Assembly (NCBI GenBank): GCA_034431315.1
Contig: DAOUDK010000108.1
Span: 1-42,530, forward strand
DNA length: 42,530 nucleotides
Direction: 5' to 3'
DNA from: JAUWOY01 sp034431315
Lineage (GTDB): Bacteria; Chloroflexota; Anaerolineae; VGOG01
The notes beneath the pieces are model-generated. The model made no database searches. It saw nothing but the letters and a program-made list of their open reading frames with translations, and was not told the origin of the DNA. Of the stretch, positions 7,909-15,671 are shown piece by piece (position 1 is the first letter of the stretch; each line of letters opens with the position of its first letter). Position numbers and translations under genes: made by a program.

Positions 7909-9245
7909 TGGCGCGTCACAGTCACGTCGTCTACCGCCGGATGGCTCACCTCCATCCCCTGGCTGAGCGGGGGGAGGGGGTCTACTTGTGGGACGCCGAG
8001 GGGCGGCGCTACATTGATGGTTCCGGCGGCGCGGCCGTGGTGAACATTGGCCACGGCGTGGCGGAGGTGGCCCAGGCCATGGCCGAGCAGGCCGCCACCA
8101 TCGCCTACGTCCACGGCACCATGTTCACCACCGCTGCACTGGAGACGCACAGTGAGCAGTTGGCTGCGCTCGTGCCTATGCCGGAGCCCTGCTTCTACTA
8201 CATGACCAGCGGCTCCGAGGCGGTGGAGACGGCGATCAAGTTCGCCCGGCAGTTGCAGGTGGCGCGGGGCGAGCCAACCCGAGAGGTGATCATCTCCCGC
8301 TGGGGCTCCTACCATGGGGCGACGATGGGGGCACTGGCCGTAACCGGCAAGCCGAAGATGCGCACCCTGTTCGCGCCGCTCTTCCGTGACCAGCCCCACA
8401 TCCCGCCCCCCTACTGCTATCGCTGTTCCTTCGAGGCCACCTACCCCACCTGCAACCTGGCCTGCGCGCAAGCGTTGGAGGCGGAGATTCTCCGCCAGGG
8501 GCCGGAGCGGGTGGCGGCCTTCATCGCCGAGTCGGTGAGCGGAGCGACGCTGGGAGCGGTGGTGCCGCCGAAGGGCTACTGGTCGCTGGTGCGCCAGATC
8601 TGCGACCGCTACGGCGTGCTCCTCATCGCCGACGAGGTGATGGCTGGCTTCGGGCGCACCGGGCGGTGGTTTGCGATAGAGCACTTCGGCGTGCAGCCGG
8701 ATATAATCACTATGGGCAAAGGAGTCACCGGGGGATATTTCCCCTTGTCTGTCACGGCGGTTCGAGGTGCAGACGTGGAGAGGATCAGGCAGGTGCACGG
8801 TGACTTCGTCCACGGAGGCACCTTCTCCCACCACGCTGTGGGTGCGGCTGTCGGATTGGCCGTGCTGCGCTATCTGCAAGAGAATGACCTGGTCACGGCC
8901 TCAGCAGCCAAAGGCAAAGTGCTGGGAGAGAAGCTGAGCGCGGCCTTGGGCGAGCTCCCCTGCGTGGGAGATATCCGGGGCATCGGGCTGTTGTGGGGGG
9001 TGGAATTCGTCGCCGATCGTGCGACCAAAGCCCCCTTCCCGCCAGCAGCCCACTTCGCCCGCCGGGTGGCAGATGTCGCCTTCGACAACGGACTCATCGT
9101 CTACGCGGTCGCGGGGTGCGCCGATGGCGTGGCTGGCGACCTGGTGCTGATCGCCCCGCCGTTCATCATCACCGAGGCCCAGATGGACGAAGTAGTGCGT
9201 TTGCTGCGAGAGGCTGTTCTGGAGGTAAGTGAAGCATCTTTGTGA
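7908..9245 (+). CDS. Class III PLP-dependent aminotransferase
   Basis: A 445-residue fold-type I aminotransferase of the omega-amino-acid / 4-aminobutyrate / adenosylmethionine-aminononanoate group. It has the cofactor-binding YYMTSGSEAVETAIKFAR segment, the Asp-containing LIADEVMAGFGRTGRWFA motif and the Schiff-base lysine K271 in ITMGKGVTGGYFPLS. It would convert an amine or omega-amino acid to an aldehyde or semialdehyde. Its start overlaps the CoA-transferase stop, and with the thiolase it forms a compact catabolic unit after the amino-acid-type transporter. Four cysteines (CYRCSFEATYPTCNLAC) cluster near residue 165, an insertion seen in some family members and possibly metal-binding. 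Confidence 0.9.
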   Translation: MARHSHVVYRRMAHLHPLAERGEGVYLWDAEGRRYIDGSGGAAVVNIGHGVAEVAQAMAEQAATIAYVHGTMFTTAALETHSEQLAALVPMPEPCFYYMTSGSEAVETAIKFARQLQVARGEPTREVIISRWGSYHGATMGALAVTGKPKMRTLFAPLFRDQPHIPPPYCYRCSFEATYPTCNLACAQALEAEILRQGPERVAAFIAESVSGATLGAVVPPKGYWSLVRQICDRYGVLLIADEVMAGFGRTGRWFAIEHFGVQPDIITMGKGVTGGYFPLSVTAVRGADVERIRQVHGDFVHGGTFSHHAVGAAVGLAVLRYLQENDLVTASAAKGKVLGEKLSAALGELPCVGDIRGIGLLWGVEFVADRATKAPFPPAAHFARRVADVAFDNGLIVYAVAGCADGVAGDLVLIAPPFIITEAQMDEVVRLLREAVLEVSEASL

Positions 9246-9247
9246 GC

Positions 9248-9373
9248 TAGCAGTCTGTCGGAGTAAGTTCGTGGAGAGCCGGGGGAGGGTTGGAGTTGAG
9301 GCTTTAGCCGGTAGAAATAGGCAGATTCCGGCTGAAGCCTCCACTCCAGAGTGTTTCTCCGACAGGCTGCTAG
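9248..9373. repeat. Long nested inverted repeat (possible small non-autonomous element)
   Basis: The outer arms AGCAGTCTGTCGGAG and CTCCGACAGGCTGCT pair across about 125 bp. Inner arms pair GGAGTTGAGGCTTTAGCCGG with CCGGCTGAAGCCTCCACTCC. The transcript would form one long hairpin. It has no coding capacity and resembles a MITE- or REP-like element. No target duplication is evident. Confidence 0.6.
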
Positions 9374-9413
9374 GCGTGGTCACAGTGGAGAGAACGACGG
9401 ATAAGTAATCTCC

Positions 9414-9467
9414 GCCACGAATTGACACGAAAAAAGAAAATTAGTGAAAATTCGTGAAATTCGTGGC
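9414..9467. repeat. CACGAATT-type palindromic intergenic repeat, copy 2
   Basis: GCCACGAATTGACACGAA at the left and TTCGTGAAATTCGTGGC at the right form an AT-rich palindrome, matching the element at 770-833. The rest of the 9246-9501 gap holds the long inverted repeat and the AGGAGG leader of the next gene. Confidence 0.6.
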
Positions 9468-9501
9468 TAAGAAGCAATCGGCTTTAGGAGGCAAATAGCC
9501 A

Positions 9502-10509
9502 ATGCAGAACATTTTGATCGCCGGTGGAGCTGGCTTCATCGGCTCTAACTTTGTGCGGTACATTCTCGATAAGTATCCCGACTACAAGGTCGTGGTCTAC
9601 GATAAGCTTACTTATGCCGGGAATCTCGATAACCTGCGAGGCGTCGAGGACGACCCGCGCTACGCCTTTGTGCGGGGGGACATCTGCAATGCGGAGAAGG
9701 TGGACGAGGTGATGCGCGAGCACGAGATTGATGCCCTCGTGAACCTGGCTGCTGAAACGCATGTGGACAGGTCCCTTATGGAAGCAGGCAGCTTCATCCA
9801 GACCGATGTCTTCGGCACCTACGTTCTGCTGGAAGCGGCCAAGAAGTACCAGGTCGAGCGCTACCACCAGGTCTCGACGGATGAGGTGTACGGTCAAATA
9901 CTGGAAGGCTCTTCGCTAGAAACCGACACCCTGCCGGCGCGCAGCCCCTACGCGGCGAGCAAGGCCGGGGGCGACCTCATGTGCTACGCCTACTTCGTCA
10001 GCTTCGACGTTCCGGTCACTGTTACCCGAGGCTCCAACAACATCGGCCCCTACCAATATCCGGAGAAAGTGGTGCCCCTCTTCATCACCAACGCCATTGA
10101 CGACATCGCCCTCCCTCTCTACGGCGATGGCCGGCAGATGCGCGACTACCAGTACGTGAGCGATCATTGCGAGGGGATAGACGTGGTGTTGCACAGGGGT
10201 CAACTGGGCGAGATCTATAACCTGGGCACCGAGGTGGAGACTTTTAACATAGACATGGCCAGGATGCTCCTCAAGCTGCTGGGCAAGCCGGAGAGCCTAA
10301 TCCAGCACGTCCGAGACAGGCCCGGCCACGACCGCCGCTATTCCATCAACTGCGACAAGATCAAAGCCCTGGGCTGGCGAAGCTGCCACACTTTCGAGCA
10401 GGCGCTGGAGAAGACGGTCCAATGGTACGTGGATAACGAGTGGTGGTGGCGCAAGATCAAGAGCGGCGAGTACGCGGAGTATTATCGCCGCCAGTATGAG
10501 GGGCGCTAG
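9502..10509 (+). CDS. rfbB: dTDP-glucose 4,6-dehydratase
   Basis: A 335-residue extended short-chain dehydrogenase. It has the NAD-binding GGAGFIGSN near the start, ETHVDRSL, the TDEVYG active-site motif and the catalytic YAASK in SPYAASKAGGD, followed by RGSNNIGPYQYPEKVVP, all typical of RmlB. It makes dTDP-4-keto-6-deoxyglucose, the precursor of rhamnose and other deoxy sugars for cell-surface glycans. An AGGAGG lies 10 nt before the ATG. It stands alone: the other rhamnose genes are not adjacent, and a strong terminator follows, so it is its own transcription unit. Confidence 0.95.
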   Translation: MQNILIAGGAGFIGSNFVRYILDKYPDYKVVVYDKLTYAGNLDNLRGVEDDPRYAFVRGDICNAEKVDEVMREHEIDALVNLAAETHVDRSLMEAGSFIQTDVFGTYVLLEAAKKYQVERYHQVSTDEVYGQILEGSSLETDTLPARSPYAASKAGGDLMCYAYFVSFDVPVTVTRGSNNIGPYQYPEKVVPLFITNAIDDIALPLYGDGRQMRDYQYVSDHCEGIDVVLHRGQLGEIYNLGTEVETFNIDMARMLLKLLGKPESLIQHVRDRPGHDRRYSINCDKIKALGWRSCHTFEQALEKTVQWYVDNEWWWRKIKSGEYAEYYRRQYEGR

Positions 10510-10535
10510 TTAGAGGTTGAGGATAGCTGAACGCA

Positions 10536-10564
10536 AAAACGCCGAGGGGAAACCTCGGCGTTTT
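10536..10564 (+). terminator. Rho-independent terminator of rfbB
   Basis: A perfect 12-bp stem (AAAACGCCGAGG / CCTCGGCGTTTT) with a 5-nt loop, followed by TTTTCTATTT, 27 nt after the stop codon. Confidence 0.9.
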
Positions 10565-10619
10565 CTATTTGTAGTGGCAATCGGTGGCGGCGAAGCCTGG
10601 CCCGCTGGCTATTCTCGGT

Positions 10620-10702
10620 GGATCCAAAATTGCTCTGAGGGGATTGCCAAATCCCCGCTCTTGGCCTGGATCTGGCGATCCAGGCCAAGCAAAATTGGAT
10701 CT
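10620..10702. repeat. Multi-branched palindrome between convergent genes
   Basis: Three nested hairpins: outer arms GATCCAAAATTGCT and AGCAAAATTGGATC (12 of 14 pair), an inner GGGGATT/AATCCCC stem, and a perfect 13-bp stem CTTGGCCTGGATC / GATCCAGGCCAAG. It lies just downstream of the minus-strand ATPase gene and could serve as its terminator. The cloverleaf shape resembles a REP-type element. Confidence 0.55.
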
Positions 10703-10704
10703 AC

Positions 10705-11877
10705 TTATTCCTCATCCTCCCCAAAGGTGATCATCAGCGTATCCTCATCGAACCTGGCGCTTTGAACGTCCAGGCTGGCCAGGACGCGAGGCAGGATCAG
10801 GTTGCGCTTGCGGTTGCCGATGTGCACGATTAGCTCGTCCCCGGAGCGGGTCAGTTGCAGATTCTCCTTCTCCACGAAAGGCAGCAGTAGACTCAATATG
10901 TAGCGCCCGTCCTTCTTTTCCACGTTGTGAGTCTGGCCAACGAAATAGACCTCAGTGGGGTCGCTATCGCCGTATATGCTCTCGGCCATGCGCCTGAGCA
11001 TGGCCAGCCCCACTACCTCCTGATCGAAGAGGGGCGCCTTGAGAATCGGCAGGGGCGAGAATGACTCCTCAATCATAAGGCTGTATTTCTCGTGGCTCTC
11101 CTTCCAGGCGTCGAAGTAGCTGTCTTGCACCCGATCTGGGATCAGGCGGTTGGAGATTACGGCATCGGTGAGGTAGCCGTAGAGATTGAGGTAGGCGAAG
11201 GTGCGCTGCGCCTCTTTGATGACCATCTTCTCAGGGTTCAGCACCAGGCGAATCGAAGCTTTCTGGGGATCGGAGAGGAGGTCGTGCATGCGGGTCAGTT
11301 GCATGATCAGCTCGGCGATGGTGTCGAACATCTCGTCGTCAGGGATGGGCAGGTCCGTCACCGCTCGCAGGATGGGGCGGGTGAGCTGCACCATTTTGCG
11401 CTCGAAGGGGAATATCTTTTCCAGATACCAACGAGCTACATCGGGGAAGGAAAGCAGTTGCAGGGTGGCGCCGGTGGGGGCGCAATCCACGATGATGACG
11501 TCGTAGTCGCAGTCGTCGTGCAGGTGGACGATCTGCAGGAGGCTGGCCAATTCTTCCATGCCTGGCAAGACGACCAGCTCTTCGGCGATCAGATCATCCA
11601 GGCCCCTCCAGGCTAAGACCGTGGTGAAGTATCTCTGCATATTGCCCCAATACTTGTCCATCTGATAGAGGACATCCAACTCTTGCCCCCACAGGTTGGG
11701 AGCCAGCAAAGTTGGCTCAGGGCCTAGAGGAAGGTCGAAGCTATCGGCCAGGCTGTGGGCGGCGTCGGTGCTGATAACGATGGTACGATGGCCCAGGTCA
11801 GCGCAGCGCAAGGCCGTAGCCGCCGACACGCTGGTCTTGCCCACGCCGCCTTTGCCAGTGTAAAGGATAATGCGCAT
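10705..11877 (-). CDS. ArsA/Get3-family ATPase with C-terminal HSP20-like domain
   Basis: A 390-residue deviant-Walker ATPase. The P-loop GKGGVGKTS is at residues 8-16, the Switch I region has DAAHSLADSFD and Switch II has DCAPTGATLQLL. The last 75 residues (from about RYILSLLLPF, with ELIVHIGNRKRNLILP) match the alpha-crystallin-like domain that some ArsA proteins carry. Only one ATPase domain is present, unlike the double ArsA of E. coli plasmids. Arsenite-pump partners (arsB, arsD) are not nearby, so tail-anchored protein handling or another role is as likely. GGAGGTACC precedes the ATG. Confidence 0.87.
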   Translation of the reverse strand: MRIILYTGKGGVGKTSVSAATALRCADLGHRTIVISTDAAHSLADSFDLPLGPEPTLLAPNLWGQELDVLYQMDKYWGNMQRYFTTVLAWRGLDDLIAEELVVLPGMEELASLLQIVHLHDDCDYDVIIVDCAPTGATLQLLSFPDVARWYLEKIFPFERKMVQLTRPILRAVTDLPIPDDEMFDTIAELIMQLTRMHDLLSDPQKASIRLVLNPEKMVIKEAQRTFAYLNLYGYLTDAVISNRLIPDRVQDSYFDAWKESHEKYSLMIEESFSPLPILKAPLFDQEVVGLAMLRRMAESIYGDSDPTEVYFVGQTHNVEKKDGRYILSLLLPFVEKENLQLTRSGDELIVHIGNRKRNLILPRVLASLDVQSARFDEDTLMITFGEDEE

Positions 11878-11895
11878 GGTACCTCCGAAAGTGGA

Positions 11896-12906
11896 TTAGA
11901 TATTGCCCATCGTCAAAGCCATCAGTGCCTTTTGCACGTGCAGGCGGTTCTCGGCCACGTCGTAGATCACGGAGCGGGGGCCGGAGGCGACCTCGTCGGT
12001 GACCTCGTGGCCCCGGTCCACAGGCATGGGATGGGTGAACAGGGCGTCGTCGCTGAGGGCCATCTTCGCGGCGTCGCAGATCCACTCCGGGTACTGCAGC
12101 GCGCGGTCAATTTCCTCCTGCTTGTGGAGTTGACCATCTCGATAGGCGTCGGGACTCATCCAGTTGCGAGAGTAAACAATGTGGGCCCCGTCGTAGCCCG
12201 ATGCCACGTCGTGGACTACCTCGAACGTCCTGTCGTTGGCGGCGCAGTTCCCTTTGGTCCACTCGATGACCTGGGGATCCAGGTCGTATCCCTGGGGGTG
12301 GGCCAGGGTCACGTCCATCCCAAAGCGGGAGCCGATGAGCAGCGCCTCCTGGACACTGCACCAGGAGCGAGCCAGAGCGCCGTGCCCCCAGGCGACCAGC
12401 AGCTTCTTGCCTCGCACGTCACCCAGATGATCGAGCCAGCCCTGCATATCAGCCAGGCCCTGGCAGGGGTGGTATTTGTCGTGAGCCATGGAGATGATGG
12501 GGATGGTGGCCCAGCGGGCGTATTCGCGCAACAGGTCGTCGCCCTCGCCGTAGGCCCCAATCTTGTCCTCCAGGATGCGGATTCCCAGGCCATGACCATA
12601 GCGGCTCATCACCGTGGCCGCGTCCTCCACCGTCTCGCCCGCAGTGGTGGCGGTCTTGAGGCGCATGGCTTTAGGCTCTAGAAACTGCGCGTGGCCGCCC
12701 AGCTCAGTGGCCGCTGCCTCGAAGCTCTGGCGGGTGCGCACCGAGGGGTTGTAGAAGAACATGAGAAAGGTCTTGTGCTGGAGTATCGAGGTCCAGCGCG
12801 GCGAGAAGCGGTCGCGTTTCATCTTCGCCGCCAACTCTAGCACCGCTTCCAGGTCTTCGACTGACCAGTCTTGGGTGCAGATCAGGTCTCGTCCGTAAAG
12901 GTCCAT
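11896..12906 (-). CDS. Ornithine/N-acylornithine carbamoyltransferase-family protein, paralog A
   Basis: A 336-residue aspartate/ornithine carbamoyltransferase-fold enzyme. The carbamoyl-phosphate loop is SVRTR within FFYNPSVRTRQSFEAAATELGGHAQFL, which is closer to N-acetylornithine and YgeW-type transcarbamylases than to ArgF. The HPCQ motif is present in KYHPCQGLADM. The usual HCLP motif is HPMP here (FTHPMPVDRG), so the Cys that contacts the amino acid is lost. A second paralog lies at 13668-14714 with a flavin-reductase gene between, all on this strand. Arginine biosynthesis or catabolism of a carbamoylated amine are both possible; I cannot choose. Confidence 0.85.
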   Translation of the reverse strand: MDLYGRDLICTQDWSVEDLEAVLELAAKMKRDRFSPRWTSILQHKTFLMFFYNPSVRTRQSFEAAATELGGHAQFLEPKAMRLKTATTAGETVEDAATVMSRYGHGLGIRILEDKIGAYGEGDDLLREYARWATIPIISMAHDKYHPCQGLADMQGWLDHLGDVRGKKLLVAWGHGALARSWCSVQEALLIGSRFGMDVTLAHPQGYDLDPQVIEWTKGNCAANDRTFEVVHDVASGYDGAHIVYSRNWMSPDAYRDGQLHKQEEIDRALQYPEWICDAAKMALSDDALFTHPMPVDRGHEVTDEVASGPRSVIYDVAENRLHVQKALMALTMGNI

Positions 12907-12933
12907 GTTTATTTCCTCCTCATTAGTATTCGC

Positions 12934-13503
12934 TCACCCTTCGAGCGGTCCCTCTCGCCAGTCGCCGTACTGTCCCAGAAGTTCCCCGATCCCCCGGTAT
13001 TGGCCGCCCAGGTAGGCCAAGGGACGGGCCTTTGCGTAGTCAATGTGGCCCCTGCCATCCAGGATGGCCTCGTCCAGGTGGACGGCCACGATCTCGCCCA
13101 CGAAGAGGTCGTGCGCTCCGAGAGGGATGACCTTGGCCAGCTTGCACTCCAGGTTAACCGGGCACTGGGCGATGAGCGGGGTGGCGACTGCCGAGCCGGG
13201 CTCTGGGGTGAAGCCGCAAGCCCCCCACTTGTCCACATCCCGTCCAGAGACCTGGCCGCAGTAATCCACCTGGGCCACCAGGTCGGCGGTGGGGATATTG
13301 ACCACGAACTCCTCTGTCTGGCAGATCAGGCCGTGGGAGTGACGGCTGGGGCGAATGGAGATTCCGACCATCGGCGGGTCGGAGCAGATGGTGCCCACCC
13401 AGGCCAAAGTGATTATGTTGGCTTGGTCGCCAATCCCACAGGTGACGAGAACGGCAGGCACCGGATACAGATATGTTGAAGGTCTTTTGGTAAGCTTAGC
13501 CAT
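12934..13503 (-). CDS. Flavin reductase-like FMN-binding protein
   Basis: A 189-residue member of the flavin-reductase/FMN-binding split-barrel family (PF01613 type). Typical elements are the N-terminal PVPAVLVTCG, ANIITLAWVGTICSDPPMVGISIRPSRHSHGLI, FVVNIPTADL and the late HDLFVGEIVAVH. Family members reduce free flavin or act as flavoprotein hydroxylase partners. I start at the ATG at 13503, since AGGAGA lies 10 nt upstream and would fall inside the protein if the ATG at 13527 were used. It sits between two carbamoyltransferase paralogs in what looks like one operon. Confidence 0.85.
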   Translation of the reverse strand: MAKLTKRPSTYLYPVPAVLVTCGIGDQANIITLAWVGTICSDPPMVGISIRPSRHSHGLICQTEEFVVNIPTADLVAQVDYCGQVSGRDVDKWGACGFTPEPGSAVATPLIAQCPVNLECKLAKVIPLGAHDLFVGEIVAVHLDEAILDGRGHIDYAKARPLAYLGGQYRGIGELLGQYGDWREGPLEG

Positions 13504-13667
13504 TGTTGAGTTCTCTCCTGATGACAATACGGATCACGCGCTCATCCCCTCCTTCACGGCAACCCCTGCTTCAGCGCGGGGGGCAAGTAGACGCGCTCGA
13601 CGTTGCTGACCTGCATGAACAGCGTAGGGGAGCCTCTCCCCTACGCTGTTCCCTGGTTCAAGCCAGC
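13504..13667. other. Spacer between flavin reductase and carbamoyltransferase B
   Basis: It contains the strong hairpin at 13618-13650 and the Shine-Dalgarno site for the flavin-reductase gene on the minus strand. No further gene is seen. Confidence 0.5.
13618..13650 (-). terminator. Strong hairpin after carbamoyltransferase paralog B
   Basis: A perfect 15-bp inverted repeat (AACAGCGTAGGGGAG / CTCCCCTACGCTGTT) around a 3-nt loop, 17 nt beyond the stop of the minus-strand gene. No T-run follows on the minus strand, so it may act as a processing or attenuation hairpin. Confidence 0.6.
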
Positions 13668-14714
13668 TCACTTCATCGTCAAGGCCATCACTGCCTTCTG
13701 CACGTGCAGCCTGTTCTCGGCCTCGTCGAAGGCCACCGACTGGGGCCCGTCAATGACCTCGTCGGTTACCTCGAAGCCGCGGTCGCAGGGGAGGCAGTGC
13801 ATGTAGATGGCATCGGGGTCGGCCAGGGCCATCTTGTCCGCATCGCAGATCCAGTCTTTGTTGGCGTCGAAAATCTCCTGGGCTTTCTGAGGATCATCCT
13901 CGCCAACCGGCGACTTGAACGTGGGCACCGCTGTCCAGGACTTGGGGTAGACCACGTGAGCTCCGTCGAAGGCTTCTTCCATACTGTTGGAAATCTCGAA
14001 AGATCCCCCGTGCTTCTCGGCATACCCTTCGCAGGCCTGGAGAACCTCTTCGTCGAGCTCCATGCCCTCAGGGTGAGCCAGCACCACCTCCATGCCCATC
14101 ATGCTGGCCGCGATGATCGCGCTCTGGGGCACGGCTCGCGGCTTGTGGACGCTGGGCGAATAGGCCCAACTCATAACGAACCTGACGCCCTCAAAAGTGC
14201 CGAACTTTTCGTAGACGGTGAGGATGTCGGCCAGGGCCTGGCAGGGGTGATACTTGTCGCACTCCATATTGATGACCGGGATGTCCGCCCAGTAGGCGAA
14301 GTTCCTCATCACCTCGTGAGCCCCGCCGTACTCCCAGTCCACCGGATCGCCGTAACAGCGGATGGCGATAGCATGGCCCATGCGCGCCAGCACCCGCGCC
14401 ACGTCGGAGACGCGCTCGGTACTATAGGCCACCTCTCTGCCAGGCAAAGCAGGGGTGTAGATCTTGCTCGGATCCAGGAAGTGGGCGTGGCCGCCCAACT
14501 GGGTCATCCCCGCCTCAAAGCTGTTGCGAGTGCGCAAGCTCTGGTTGTAGAAGATCATGAACAGCGTCTTGGCTCGCAGCAGGTGATCGTGGGGCTCGCC
14601 CAGCGCGAAGCGGCGCTTGAAGTCCAGCGCCACATCCAGGATGGTCTCCACTTCCTCCGTGGTGTAGTCCAGCAGGGTGAGGAAATCTCGGCCTCGGAAC
14701 GATTCGGTTTTCAT
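13668..14714 (-). CDS. Ornithine/N-acylornithine carbamoyltransferase-family protein, paralog B
   Basis: A 348-residue carbamoyltransferase with the carbamoyl-phosphate loop SLRTR (IFYNQSLRTRNSFEAGMTQLGGHAHFL), HPCQ (KYHPCQALADI) and an intact HCLP (IYMHCLPCDRG). An insertion around SAYSPS/YSPSVHKPRAVP resembles the knotted N-acetylornithine/YgeW-type enzymes. The start at 14714 has AAGGAGAAAAAA directly upstream; the frame is open further 5' but without a better signal. It shares the C-terminal ENRLHVQKAxMALTM with paralog A, so the two arose by duplication. Substrate specificity is not determinable by eye. Confidence 0.87.
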   Translation of the reverse strand: MKTESFRGRDFLTLLDYTTEEVETILDVALDFKRRFALGEPHDHLLRAKTLFMIFYNQSLRTRNSFEAGMTQLGGHAHFLDPSKIYTPALPGREVAYSTERVSDVARVLARMGHAIAIRCYGDPVDWEYGGAHEVMRNFAYWADIPVINMECDKYHPCQALADILTVYEKFGTFEGVRFVMSWAYSPSVHKPRAVPQSAIIAASMMGMEVVLAHPEGMELDEEVLQACEGYAEKHGGSFEISNSMEEAFDGAHVVYPKSWTAVPTFKSPVGEDDPQKAQEIFDANKDWICDADKMALADPDAIYMHCLPCDRGFEVTDEVIDGPQSVAFDEAENRLHVQKAVMALTMK

Positions 14715-14797
14715 ATTTTTTTCTCCTTTTCCAGATTTGGGATAATGATACCACAGGTAGGGGCATTTCGTCAAGTGGGAGTGTCAAGTTAGTGGAG

Positions 14798-14941
14798 ATG
14801 TTAATGAAACAGCAACTTGACAGTGGCGGAATCATTGTTCCAGTGAACAGGCTAGAGCTATTGGCACCGTGGATGGGGCTGGCGGCGCTGGCTGGGCTCG
14901 CGGCCCTCACGGTTGCGCTGGTCAGGAGGCGCAGGGGCTAG
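14798..14941 (+). CDS. Small membrane-tail ORF, probable remnant of a surface-protein C-terminus
   Basis: This 47-residue frame reads as a short hydrophilic lead (SGGIIVPVN), a hydrophobic helix (LAPWMGLAALAGLAALTVALV) and a basic end (RRRRG). That is the shape of a C-terminal cell-surface sorting or anchoring tail, not of a complete secreted protein, since no signal peptide or body precedes it. The ribosome site is weak. I read it as the end left over from a deleted surface-protein gene, although a genuine small membrane protein cannot be excluded. Confidence 0.45.
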   Translation: MLMKQQLDSGGIIVPVNRLELLAPWMGLAALAGLAALTVALVRRRRG

Positions 14942-14975
14942 AGCGCCCTCAAAGCGAGTAGACGAGTAGTAAGGT

Positions 14976-15009
14976 AACGGGGGTTGGGAGACGTCTCCCA
15001 ACTCCCGTT
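14976..15009 (+). terminator. Hairpin terminator after the surface-tail ORF
   Basis: AACGGGGGTTGGGAGA pairs with TCTCCCAACTCCCGTT, with one G-T wobble and a 2-nt loop, followed by TTGATTTG. Because it lies just after the remnant, it probably belonged to the original full-length gene. Confidence 0.7.
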
Positions 15010-15080
15010 TGATTTGTCACCCCGTTCTACCCTTCGGGAGCTAGCTCTCAAGGGCGAAGCCTTCAGGCCCAAGTCAAGGA

Positions 15081-15109
15081 TTGACATTTTTGGTAAGACG
15101 GGTTACAAT
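15081..15109 (+). promoter_or_regulatory. Sigma-70-type promoter for the toxin-antitoxin locus
   Basis: TTGACA (15081-15086) and TACAAT (15104-15109) are separated by 17 bp, 51 bp upstream of the antitoxin ATG. Confidence 0.75.
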
Positions 15110-15159
15110 TCTGTACGTAAGATGGTTCGAACTAGGCAATCCAGAACAGGGGGTATGAG

Positions 15160-15438
15160 ATGAGCGAGATGCTAACCACCGTTGAAAAGCGTATCTGGCT
15201 GTCCACAGAGCGCGCGGACCGTCTGGGCCGCCTGGCGCGGAGCCAGGAGATCAGCGAAAACCAGCTTGTCGTCAAGGCACTGGACATCCTCTTTAGTCTG
15301 ACTGAGTTGTTTGACGAGCGTGCCGAGCGGCAGGGCTGGTCGTTCCTGTCTGAAGCCTCGTTACAACGCATCTGGGATAACGAGGATGATGCCATCTACG
15401 ACAATTGGAGGGAACTATATGGCGTTCCAACGCGGTGA
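15160..15438 (+). CDS. MazE-like antitoxin (predicted)
   Basis: A 92-residue acidic protein with an N-terminal part that could be a ribbon-helix-helix (SEMLTTVEKRIWLSTERADRLGRLARSQEISENQLVVKALD broken into strand and two helices) and a C-terminal Trp-rich acidic tail (RIWDNEDDAIYDNWRELYGV). Such tails bind MazF-family toxins. It overlaps the start of a MazF-like frame by 20 bp, the usual antitoxin-then-toxin order, and has its own strong promoter. Since the toxin gene is gutted, the antitoxin may now be an orphan or act on other MazF proteins. Confidence 0.7.
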   Translation: MSEMLTTVEKRIWLSTERADRLGRLARSQEISENQLVVKALDILFSLTELFDERAERQGWSFLSEASLQRIWDNEDDAIYDNWRELYGVPTR

Positions 15439-15610
15439 TATCGTCCTGGTGCCGTTTCCGTTCAGTGACCTCAGTTGGAGGTTAGAGATTGGAAATTGGA
15501 TTCCAACCTCCAACCTCCAACTTCTGACCTCCAGCTTCTGCATTGGGGCGCTGACTCCGTCGGATCTAGCCGAGGTAGATCGCCGATTACGCCGTGCTTT
15601 AGAGCTGTGA
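15419..15610 (+). pseudogene. MazF/PemK-like toxin with its middle replaced by simple repeat DNA
   Basis: The first 19 residues (MAFQRGDIVLVPFPFSDLS) are the classic MazF N-terminus and the last 22 or so (from about GALTPSDLAEVDRRL) fit its C-terminus. The central ~65 residues holding the substrate-binding and catalytic region are missing. In their place, 15474-15540 is heptamer-type repeat DNA (GGAGGTTAGAGATTGG and its complement), translated as nonsense residues. The frame stays open, giving 63 residues where about 110 are expected. A ribosome site (GGAGGG) still lies before the ATG. The product should be inactive as an RNase. Confidence 0.75.
15474..15540. repeat. Heptamer-type repeat block inside the MazF remnant, arranged as an inverted pair
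   Basis: A run of TTGGAGG / TTAGAGA / TTGGAAA units is followed by its complement (TTCCAACCTCCAACC...). It belongs to the same family as the blocks at 6612-6675 and 31981-32024. Confidence 0.75.
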
Positions 15611-15671
15611 GGGCGAAATCGTTCTCGCTCGCTGTTCTGCTACGCAATACGCCCCACAAAGGACTCCCTCA

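Noticed and set aside
13503..14792. 429-codon plus-strand frame opposite carbamoyltransferase B
   Set aside because: The minus strand has the conserved SLRTR, HPCQ and HCLP motifs and a good ribosome site. The plus frame has no family features.
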